Assembly (NCBI GenBank): GCA_027064085.1
Contig: JAMOQH010000152.1
Span: forward strand, 1-31,918
From: a bacterium
Lineage (GTDB): Bacteria > UBP6 > JAFGXH01
Direction: 5' to 3'
Length of the DNA stretch: 31,918 nt
The notes beneath the pieces are model-generated. The model was not told where the DNA came from. It saw only the letters and a program-made list of their open reading frames with translations, and ran no database searches. Positions 24,034 through 31,918 of the stretch are shown piece by piece. Each line of letters starts with the position of its first letter. The stretch's first letter is position 1. A program made the position numbers and the translations under genes.

Positions 24034-24849
24034 ATGATAGATAATTTAATACAAATAATTAATAATGAATTCTTTAAAGCAGACTTGTCACACATACTTG
24101 TAAATTTTTTAGATATTTTTGTTATATTTATTATTATATACTTTTTTTTATACTTATTAAAAGGAACAGAAGCTATACCTGTTTTATTTGGGCTTTTCTT
24201 TATATATTTTAGTTACATATTATTTTCATTCTTGGGATTAACTACAGCAACTTGGGTGTTTTCTACATTTTCACATTATTTAGCATTGATAATTGTTATT
24301 ATATTTAAGGATGATATTAGGAAAACTTTGGCCAAAATTGGTAAAAATAATTTAATTTCAAGGCACAATAGTAAAAATAATAAGTTAGAATCTGTAGATG
24401 AGCTTTCAAAAGCAGTACAGACTCTATCCAAGAAAAAAATTGGAGCTTTAATTTTAATTCAATTAGAAGCGGAACTTAAAGATAGAGTAACAGGACAGGT
24501 GCCTATTGATTCTAATGTAAAAAAAGAGTTATTAGAGGCAATCTTCCATCATAATTCACCAATACATGATGGAGCTGTAATTATAATCGATGACCGAATT
24601 GCTTATGCAAGTGCATTTTTACCACTTTCTTTAAATAGAAATATTCCAGCTCATTTTGGTACAAGACATAGGGCAGGAATAGGTATTTCTGAAACTACTG
24701 ACACTATAGTAATTGTTGTTTCAGAGGAAAGAGGTACCATTTCATTAGTTTATAGAGGGGTTGTTAAGGCATACAGTAATGGCAATGAACTTAGAGATGC
24801 TGTTTATACTATTCTTGCGTCAAATGATGAAACTAAGCAAGAATTATAA
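24034..24849 (+). CDS. cdaA: Diadenylate cyclase CdaA
   Basis: A 271-residue membrane-bound enzyme making cyclic di-AMP from two ATP. Three transmembrane helices occupy about 25-42, 47-66 and 78-92, followed by the DisA_N (DAC) catalytic domain with the two signature motifs DGA (179-181, in SPIHDGAVIII) and RHR (211-213, in GTRHRAGIGISE). Both are intact. Cyclic di-AMP typically controls potassium, osmotic balance and cell-wall homeostasis. In Firmicutes the gene is followed by cdaR and glmM; here it is followed by a convergent gene and neither partner is in the window. GAGG precedes the ATG. Confidence 0.95.
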   Translation: MIDNLIQIINNEFFKADLSHILVNFLDIFVIFIIIYFFLYLLKGTEAIPVLFGLFFIYFSYILFSFLGLTTATWVFSTFSHYLALIIVIIFKDDIRKTLAKIGKNNLISRHNSKNNKLESVDELSKAVQTLSKKKIGALILIQLEAELKDRVTGQVPIDSNVKKELLEAIFHHNSPIHDGAVIIIDDRIAYASAFLPLSLNRNIPAHFGTRHRAGIGISETTDTIVIVVSEERGTISLVYRGVVKAYSNGNELRDAVYTILASNDETKQEL

Positions 24850-24860
24850 AAAATTTAATA

Positions 24861-26739
<1,879 letters not shown>

Positions 26740-26761
26740 CTAAAAAATAGCATATAAATAA

Positions 26762-26789
26762 CTTATAATGATATATTTAAAAATGTCAA
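26762..26789 (-). promoter_or_regulatory. Promoter of eno
   Basis: On the minus strand a perfect TTGACA (26789-26784), 16 bp, TATAAG (26767-26762), about 31 nt before the ATG. This is fitting for a highly expressed gene. Confidence 0.62.
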
Positions 26790-26845
26790 ATTAATTTATT
26801 TTTTATTTTATTTTATTTATCTCCATTTTTATATTGAAGAGTTTT

Positions 26846-26870
26846 GGTAATGCCGTGCTCAACACGGTAT
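26846..26870. repeat. Intergenic palindrome related to the one at 16232
   Basis: ATGCCGTG (26850-26857), loop CTCAA, CACGGTAT (26863-26870) form an 8-bp stem with one G-T pair. GGTAATGCCGTG at 26846-26857 is identical to the opposite strand of the 16.2-kb palindrome. There is no T-tract on either side, so it is not a simple terminator. Confidence 0.6.
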
Positions 26871-26945
26871 ATTTATTTGATGTTTAGAATTAGTATGTTA
26901 AATGTATAAGAATATTTTTAAACAAATAAGCTCTATAGGAGTAGA

Positions 26946-27479
26946 TTAATTATACTTATCTTTATCTCTAAATATATAGGCTAGTATCCAAATAATAATC
27001 CATCCACCACTAGTAAAAACACTTAAAAAGAAATGAAGTATATGAGGAAAATTTTTCTTGTTTAGAGCTCCATTGTTTTTTTTAAGCAAGGTTACATCTA
27101 TGATTTCTCCACAATGTTTACACTTTTTAGCATTTGGTCTTATTGGTTCCATGCAATATGGACATTGCCTAGTTTGACTATTTGACCTTACTCTTACATT
27201 TGGGTTTATAGGTTTATTTTCTACTTTGTTGATGCCAAAAAAATATGATTTTAATACTTCTTCATCAAGTTTTCTTGGAACATTGGGCATATAATAGAAT
27301 AAATTACCATCATCATCGCTATCAAGCATTAGTGTTCCTGTATCTGCAAGTGCTTCAAGATGCTTTTTGGTTTCTTGAGTACTAAGTCCGAGGTAATATG
27401 CAACATTTGTATGTACTATCTTTTCTTCACTATTTCTTACAAAAAATAGTAAATTTTTTTCAAATTCATCTATTTTCAC
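26946..27479 (-). CDS. Winged-helix / zinc-ribbon protein with a C-terminal membrane segment
   Basis: A 177-residue protein of three parts. Residues 1-65 look like a winged helix (VHTNVAYYLGLSTQETKKHL then LMLDSDDDGNLFYYMP). Residues about 105-125 hold a double-CXXC zinc ribbon (CPYCMEPIRPNAKKCKHCG). Residues 145-172 are hydrophobic, with the segment FFLSVFTSGGWIIIWILAYI, reminiscent of the helix in superinfection-immunity-like small membrane proteins. It would therefore be a membrane-anchored putative DNA- or protein-binding factor. GGAGG lies 9 nt before the ATG. No family name is certain, and neighbours give no clue. Confidence 0.7.
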   Translation of the reverse strand: MKIDEFEKNLLFFVRNSEEKIVHTNVAYYLGLSTQETKKHLEALADTGTLMLDSDDDGNLFYYMPNVPRKLDEEVLKSYFFGINKVENKPINPNVRVRSNSQTRQCPYCMEPIRPNAKKCKHCGEIIDVTLLKKNNGALNKKNFPHILHFFLSVFTSGGWIIIWILAYIFRDKDKYN

Positions 27480-27572
27480 AAGCCTCCTAGTAAAATGCTA
27501 AATAAATTTAACATTAAATTTAGTATTATTCAAGAATATTACTATTTTTTTAATCAAAAATGCAACTATTTT

Positions 27573-27649
27573 GAACTTTTAAGCTGATTTTTAGATAATT
27601 TAATTGAAAAAAGAACTACTTGAGAGGTGTGTCAAGCACTTAAAAGTTC
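27573..27649. repeat. Inverted repeat with nested stem
   Basis: GAACTTTTAAG (27573-27583) and CTTAAAAGTTC (27639-27649) are perfect 11-bp complements enclosing 55 bp. A smaller stem CTTGA/TCAAG (27619-27623, 27632-27636) is nested inside. Candidate small mobile palindromic element or structured transcript. Confidence 0.5.
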
Positions 27650-27711
27650 TGTCTAGTTTTAAATTGAAATAGATTTGAATTATATTAAAAATATGATAAG
27701 TACTATGAATG

Positions 27712-27787
27712 CTAATGTTAAGGTACTTAGAAAAATTTTAGATGAATCTTTTGATAAGATAATATAAAAAATAAGTATTAACATTAG
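27712..27787. repeat. Second inverted repeat upstream of sdhA
   Basis: CTAATGTTAA (27712-27721) and TTAACATTAG (27778-27787) are perfect 10-bp complements, and flanking bases are partly complementary. AT-rich composition makes chance occurrence possible. Confidence 0.35.
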
Positions 27788-27842
27788 GTATATTACTAAA
27801 ACTAATAATTAAAATCATTTTTTAAGTAAAATTAAAAAATAT

Positions 27843-27871
27843 TTGACTGTTAAGCCAAATAGTGGTATGAA
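27843..27871 (+). promoter_or_regulatory. Promoter of sdhAB
   Basis: TTGACT (27843-27848), 17 bp, TATGAA (27866-27871), 49 nt before the ATG at 27921. The spacing is ideal, and the -10 match is moderate. Confidence 0.55.
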
Positions 27872-27920
27872 GTTTCTGATTTAATAAGTTTTACTTGATT
27901 TATATAGTAGGAGTTTTAGT

Positions 27921-29741
27921 ATGGCTAAAAAAGGAACAAAAGCAATTGTAGTTGGTGGAGGCCTTGCTGGGGCTATGGCTGCAATAAAAATTTGTGAGGC
28001 TGGATATGATGTAGATTTAGTTGCATTATTACCTGTTAAAAGAGCTCACTCTGTTTGTGCTCAAGGTGGAATTAATGCTGCTCTTGATACACTAGGAGAG
28101 GGAGATAGTATTTGGGAACATTTTGATGATACAATTTATGGTGGTGACTTTTTAGCTAACCAAGAATTGCCATGGAAAATGGTTAAAGCTGCTCCTGGTA
28201 TTATTGCAATGTATGATAGAATGGGCGTTCCTTTTACTAGAACTTCAGAAGGTCGTTTAGATGCTAGAAGATTTGGGGGTACCAAAAAAAGAAGAACTTA
28301 TTTTTCAGGTGCTTCAACTGGTCAGCAATTAGAATATGCTCTAGATGAGCAATTAAGAAGATTAGAAGCTGGTAATATTTTTGGATATGGAAAATTAACT
28401 AAATATGAATACCATGATTTTCAATCAGCTATTCTTGATGACAATCAAGTTGCAAGAGGTATTGTTGTAATGAATCTTAGAACAATGAAACTTCAAGTAA
28501 TGAAAGCTGATGCTGTTGTTTTAGCAACAGGAGGCCCCGGTATGATTTGGGGTAAATCAACAAACTCTATTGAAAACCACGGAACAGGTGCTGGGGCTAT
28601 TTTGGCACAAGGTGGACATTATGCTAATGGTGAATTTGTTCAAATTCACCCAACAACTATGCCTGGTACAGATAAACTTAGATTAATGTCTGAATCTGCA
28701 AGAGGTGAAGGTGGTAGAGTTTGGGTACCAAAAGATAAAAATGATAAAAGACCACCAGAAACTATCCCTGAGAAAGATAGATTCTATTTCTTAGAAGAGT
28801 GGTTCCCTGCTTATGGTAATTTAGTTCCTAGGGATGTTGCATCTCAAAATATTTATAAAATATGTGTAAATATGGGTATGGGAATCAATGGTGAAAATAA
28901 AGTTTATCTTGATTTAACAGAGCAAGCAACTGGTATTCCTGAAAAGAGACTTAGGTATCGTTTAGGTGCTATTGTTGAAATATATGAGAAATTTGCTGGA
29001 AGTAATCCTGCAAAAAAACCTATGATTATTTATCCTGGAATTCACTATTCAATGGGTGGAATGTGGATAGACAGTAATCATATGACTGCATTACCTGGTG
29101 TGTTTGCTGCTGGTGAAGCAGAGTATCAGTATCATGGAGCAAATAGACTCGGTGCCAATTCATTATTATCAGCAACTTGGGCAGGATTATATACTGGTCC
29201 TAAAATGGTTGAATATATTGAAGGTCTATCATCTCATTACACTGAAACTCCAGACGCTGTATTTAAAAATGAGCTTAAAAGAGTTGAAGCAATTTATGAT
29301 GGTTTTAAAAAGTCTGATGGTAGAGAAAATGTGTTTCAAATTTTTGATGAAATGGGTGAGTTGATGTCTAAATATGTTCATATTTCTAGAAACGAAGAAG
29401 GGCTTACAAAAGTTGGTGAAGAGCTACAAAAACTTCAAGATAGATATCATAAAATTGGCTTAAATGATACAAAATTTGATAACTATAACTTAGAGCTTCA
29501 AATGGCTTACCATTTAGGTTTAATGCTTAATATGGCAAGAGTTATTGCTGAAGGTGCAAGACAAAGAAAAGAAAGTAGAGGTGCTCATTTAAGAACTGAT
29601 TATACAGAAAGAAATGATGAAAAATTCTTAAAAACAACTAAGGCTCATTTAGACAAAGATAATAATCCTGTTATTGAATATGAAGACGTTGATGTTAAAT
29701 ATCTTAAACCTCGTTTAAGAAATTACTCTAAAAATAAATAG
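27921..29741 (+). CDS. sdhA: Succinate dehydrogenase/fumarate reductase flavoprotein subunit
   Basis: A 606-residue subunit with covalently bound FAD that interconverts succinate and fumarate. It has the FAD-binding VVGGGLAGAMAAIKICEAG, the flavinylation region with His-Ser in RAHSVCAQGGIN, the active-site segment GEFVQIHPTTMPGTDKL, SESARGEGG, the substrate Arg in PRDVASQNI, and HYSMGGMW and GANRLGANSL near the C-terminus. Length and sequence style match the B-type enzymes (Bacillus, Bacteroidetes, epsilonproteobacteria) rather than E. coli SdhA or FrdA. Direction of reaction cannot be judged from sequence. sdhB follows after 8 bp. No cytochrome b subunit gene is adjacent. Confidence 0.95.
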   Translation: MAKKGTKAIVVGGGLAGAMAAIKICEAGYDVDLVALLPVKRAHSVCAQGGINAALDTLGEGDSIWEHFDDTIYGGDFLANQELPWKMVKAAPGIIAMYDRMGVPFTRTSEGRLDARRFGGTKKRRTYFSGASTGQQLEYALDEQLRRLEAGNIFGYGKLTKYEYHDFQSAILDDNQVARGIVVMNLRTMKLQVMKADAVVLATGGPGMIWGKSTNSIENHGTGAGAILAQGGHYANGEFVQIHPTTMPGTDKLRLMSESARGEGGRVWVPKDKNDKRPPETIPEKDRFYFLEEWFPAYGNLVPRDVASQNIYKICVNMGMGINGENKVYLDLTEQATGIPEKRLRYRLGAIVEIYEKFAGSNPAKKPMIIYPGIHYSMGGMWIDSNHMTALPGVFAAGEAEYQYHGANRLGANSLLSATWAGLYTGPKMVEYIEGLSSHYTETPDAVFKNELKRVEAIYDGFKKSDGRENVFQIFDEMGELMSKYVHISRNEEGLTKVGEELQKLQDRYHKIGLNDTKFDNYNLELQMAYHLGLMLNMARVIAEGARQRKESRGAHLRTDYTERNDEKFLKTTKAHLDKDNNPVIEYEDVDVKYLKPRLRNYSKNK

Positions 29742-29749
29742 GGGGAATA

Positions 29750-30655
29750 ATGGCTGATAATATTAGATTTAAAATAAAGAGACAATTATCTGAAAAAGAT
29801 AATTCATATTGGGAAGAGTTTGATGTTGAATATTATGAAACATTAAATGTTATTTCTGCGTTATTGCATATTCAGAAAAATCCTAAAATGGCAAATGGAA
29901 AGATGACAACTCCTGTAAATTGGGAGTCTTCATGCTTAGAAGAAGTTTGTGGTAGCTGTACTATGATTATTAATGGTAAAGTTAGGCAAGCTTGTTCTGC
30001 ACTTATTAAATACATTATTGAAGAAACTGGAAGTAAAACAATTACACTTGAGCCTCTGAGTAAATTTCCTGTAATAAGAGATTTACAAGTTGATAGACAA
30101 AGAATGTTTGATGGATTAAAGCAAGTTAAAGCTTGGACTCCTCTTGATGGCATATTTCAACATCAAGAAGTTCAAATTTCAGCAAAACAACTCACAGAAC
30201 ATGAGTTAGAACAGGTTAAATTAGATGCTATTATTGCTAGTGATGAATTAATCTATGATGAAACAACTAAAACTATAACTGGTATTGGTACTTATCAAAA
30301 CAGAGATTTAGCTCCTCAGCAATCTCCTAAAAATTCAGATATGCGTTATACACTTTCAGAATGTATGACTTGTGGTTGTTGTATAGAAGCTTGTCCTAAT
30401 GTAGAAAAGGCTGATGATGCATTTGTTGGTGCTGCAATTATTTCACAAGCAAGATATTTTAATGCTCATCCACAAGGCGAATACTTAAAAGAAGAAAGAT
30501 TGGAAGCTCTAATGGGTGATAATGGTATAGGCAACTGTGGTAATGCTCAAAACTGTGTTCAAGTTTGCCCTAAACATATTCCTCTTACTGAATCTATCGT
30601 TGATATGATGAGGCAAACTACTAACCATGCTTTATTTGGTTGGTTTAATAAGTAG
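29750..30655 (+). CDS. sdhB: Succinate dehydrogenase/fumarate reductase iron-sulfur subunit
   Basis: A 301-residue subunit that passes electrons between the flavin and the membrane quinone site. The 2Fe-2S cluster site is Cys62, Cys67, Cys70 and Cys82 (SCLEEVCGSC ... QAC). The 4Fe-4S site is Cys205, Cys208, Cys211 with Cys215-Pro (CMTCGCCIEACP). The 3Fe-4S site is around Cys263, Cys269 and Cys273-Pro (CGNAQNCVQVCPKHIPLTES). It is about 50 residues longer than most B-type SdhB, mainly in the linker at about 130-200. GGGGGAA precedes the ATG. Its stop codon touches a structured intergenic segment. Confidence 0.94.
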   Translation: MADNIRFKIKRQLSEKDNSYWEEFDVEYYETLNVISALLHIQKNPKMANGKMTTPVNWESSCLEEVCGSCTMIINGKVRQACSALIKYIIEETGSKTITLEPLSKFPVIRDLQVDRQRMFDGLKQVKAWTPLDGIFQHQEVQISAKQLTEHELEQVKLDAIIASDELIYDETTKTITGIGTYQNRDLAPQQSPKNSDMRYTLSECMTCGCCIEACPNVEKADDAFVGAAIISQARYFNAHPQGEYLKEERLEALMGDNGIGNCGNAQNCVQVCPKHIPLTESIVDMMRQTTNHALFGWFNK

Positions 30656-30818
30656 GAAACCGCAAGACTACATTGTAGCGAAAACCACGCTTTTGGGTTA
30701 TGTAGTCGCAGAACCCGTTTCCGTATAAAAACAAGTTTTTTACTTGTTAATTTTTAGCCTTAAGTCTAAAAATTGTCGTTCAACCCTTGGGCAGGAAAAT
30801 CCAGCCTCTACGGTTTTC
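30655..30818 (+). other. Structured intergenic segment, candidate RNA or palindromic repeat
   Basis: GGAAACCG (30655-30662) pairs with CGGTTTTC (30811-30818) through eight pairs including one G-T, closing several local hairpins: GACTACAT/ATGTAGTC (30666-30673, 30700-30707), AACAAGT/ACTTGTT (30730-30736, 30742-30748), TTTTTAG/CTAAAAA (30751-30757, 30766-30772), and GGCAGGA/TCCAGCC (30790-30806, one A-A mismatch). GGAAAC can instead pair with GTTTCC (30717-30722), so two folds compete. GC content is higher than in the neighbouring intergenic DNA. It matches no RNA family that I can name. Confidence 0.5.
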
Positions 30819-30974
30819 ACTTTTAAATATTAAATAAATATAGCCTGTTAAGCAGGGAATGACTAATACCATATAGTATCAAAATGGAGAGAAATTAAAT
30901 AAAACTAATAATAATGCTTAACATTATAACTGAACTATGATATTAACTAAAAATAACTCTATTTTGGGAGTAAA
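30656..30974. other. 319-bp intergenic region between sdhB and glsA
   Basis: No protein gene was found. The first half is the structured segment to 30818; the second half is AT-rich and carries a weak CCTG/CAGG stem near 30844-30856 and the glsA promoter at 30918-30946. Confidence 0.8.
30918..30946 (+). promoter_or_regulatory. Promoter of glsA
   Basis: TTAACA (30918-30923), 17 bp, TATTAA (30941-30946), 28 nt before the ATG at 30975, with GGGAG as ribosome site. If right, the structured segment upstream is not part of the glsA leader. Confidence 0.45.
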
Positions 30975-31889
30975 ATGGATTATCAAAAGATTCTTAATGA
31001 AGTATATGAAGAAGTTAAAGGGATTAAAGAAAAAGGGAAAGTTGCTGATTACATTCCTGAATTATCTTTAGTTGCAAATGATAACTTTGCTATGGCTTTA
31101 CGAACAGTCGATAATAGATTATACACAATTGGAGAGAGTAAAAAACAGTTTTCAACCCAAAGTATCTCTAAGTTGTTTACCCTTACTATGGCTATAAATA
31201 TAGAAGGTAAAACATTATGGAAAAGGGTAGGGAAAGAGCCTGCAGGGACATCATTTAACTCATTAATTCAGCTTGAGAGTGAAAATGGAGTACCTAGAAA
31301 TCCATTTATTAATTCAGGGGCTTTAGTTGTATCAGATATTATACTTTCTGAGTATGAAAACGGCAAGGAATCTATACTAAAATTCATTAGAGAGCTCTGT
31401 AATTGTGAAAATATTAATTTCGATGAAAAAGTTGCTAAATCAGAAGCTGAAACTGGCTATAGAAATGTTGCTTTGGCTAATTTCATAAAAGATTTTAATA
31501 ATTTAGATAATGAACCAAAAGATGTTTTAGATTTCTATTTCCATCAATGTTCTATTGCTATGAGTTGTGAAGAATTAACTGCAGCTACATTGTTTTTAGC
31601 AAATCAAGGATATAATCCTATTACAGCAAAAAGAATTACTAGCGAGTCAAGAACAAAACGATTAAACTCTATTTTACTTACTTGTGGAACTTATGATGCT
31701 GCAGGAGATTTTGCTTTTAGAGTAGGTTTACCAAGTAAATCAGGTGTAGGAGGTGGAATTGTTGCTATTATGCCTCATCAATTTGTAATTTCAGTTTGGT
31801 CACCAGGGCTTGATTATCATGGAAATTCATTATTAGGATTGAAGGCTTTAGAATTATTTACTGAGAAAACTGATATTAGTATATTTTAA
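30975..31889 (+). CDS. glsA: Glutaminase A
   Basis: A 304-residue cytosolic enzyme hydrolysing glutamine to glutamate and ammonia, of the serine-dependent beta-lactamase-like glutaminase family. The catalytic pair is Ser63-X-X-Lys66 in STQSISKLFTL; other family segments are PRNPFINSGALVV, SEAETGYRNVALA, the Tyr/Cys region DFYFHQCSIAM, and SGVGGGIVAIMP near the C-terminus. The length is normal and all motifs are intact. It appears to have its own promoter. In some bacteria this family serves glutamate supply or acid tolerance; nothing here selects between roles. Confidence 0.95.
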   Translation: MDYQKILNEVYEEVKGIKEKGKVADYIPELSLVANDNFAMALRTVDNRLYTIGESKKQFSTQSISKLFTLTMAINIEGKTLWKRVGKEPAGTSFNSLIQLESENGVPRNPFINSGALVVSDIILSEYENGKESILKFIRELCNCENINFDEKVAKSEAETGYRNVALANFIKDFNNLDNEPKDVLDFYFHQCSIAMSCEELTAATLFLANQGYNPITAKRITSESRTKRLNSILLTCGTYDAAGDFAFRVGLPSKSGVGGGIVAIMPHQFVISVWSPGLDYHGNSLLGLKALELFTEKTDISIF

Positions 31890-31918
31890 AGTGTGCAATT
31901 TGTGAAATTTGGTTTAGG

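Larger units (their letters stand above)
27480..27920. other. 441-bp intergenic region upstream of sdhAB
   Basis: No gene was found. It contains an 11-bp inverted repeat (27573-27649), a 10-bp inverted repeat (27712-27787), a 24-codon frame at 27693-27767 without a ribosome site, and the sdhA promoter at 27843-27871. A cytochrome b gene (sdhC/frdC), often found at this place, is absent, and no remnant of one is recognisable. Confidence 0.75.

Noticed and set aside
27693-27767. 24-codon frame upstream of sdhA
   Set aside because: It has an ATG and a stop but no ribosome binding site and no recognisable peptide; it lies across an inverted repeat.
30655-30818. tmRNA, RNase P RNA or glutamine (glnA) riboswitch
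   Set aside because: CGTTCA occurs and the gene downstream is a glutaminase, but the conserved GGAAGTAGG of glnA RNAs is missing, as are the tRNA-like ends of tmRNA and the conserved core of RNase P RNA. The probable glsA promoter also lies downstream of the segment.

Overview
The window is a 31.9-kb piece of a very AT-rich bacterial chromosome (roughly 70% A+T by eye). Genes are densely packed on both strands, most starts have a clear GAGG/AAGGAG ribosome binding site, and several upstream regions carry good sigma-70-type promoters. The organism is a diderm: there are lipoproteins, a LolC/LolE permease, an outer-membrane porin and a probable second beta-barrel protein. B-type succinate dehydrogenase/fumarate reductase, TrmFO, CdaA and a FliA/WhiG sigma factor do not settle the phylum, and I do not name one. 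The gene content is core chromosomal. I see no prophage, transposase, CRISPR array, rRNA or tRNA.

Layout. (1) 1-5045, minus strand: a TPR protein that runs off the left edge, an LPP20-like lipoprotein with a VanX-type dipeptidase, and a lipoprotein with two fused DsbA-like domains followed by a LolC/E permease; this looks like an envelope-maintenance block. (2) 5285-7148, plus: two radical SAM genes, the first preceded by a 105-bp partial duplication that contains a palindromic element. (3) 7284-12885, plus: lon, then DUF3467-dnaX-ybaB-recR with overlapping genes (replication and recombination). (4) 12972-16132, minus: porin, ZnuA-like and ZnuB-like genes forming a metal (probably zinc) uptake operon, with a Fur/Zur-like operator over its promoter and no ATPase gene. 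(5) 16306-18409, minus: a small His/Cys-containing exported protein, a dCMP deaminase, and a PspA-YbjN pair closed by a clear terminator. (6) 18573-21593, plus: murF-mraY (peptidoglycan precursor synthesis), where MraY carries a large extra cytoplasmic segment. (7) 21637-27479: trmFO, a sigma-28-family factor, cdaA, a small barrel protein, enolase, and a winged-helix/zinc-ribbon membrane protein. (8) 27921-31889, plus: sdhA-sdhB (without a cytochrome b gene) and glutaminase, separated by a strongly structured 160-nt intergenic segment.

The least ordinary observations are: the roughly 190-residue insertion in MraY; a palindromic module (GGATAAG-N7-CTTATCC) present in the same reading frame inside two unrelated genes, dnaX and the porin gene, like the in-gene palindromic elements known from Rickettsia; the structured segment between sdhB and glsA; and the fused double DsbA lipoprotein. 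Several other small palindromic repeats lie between genes, so this genome seems to carry more than one family of them.
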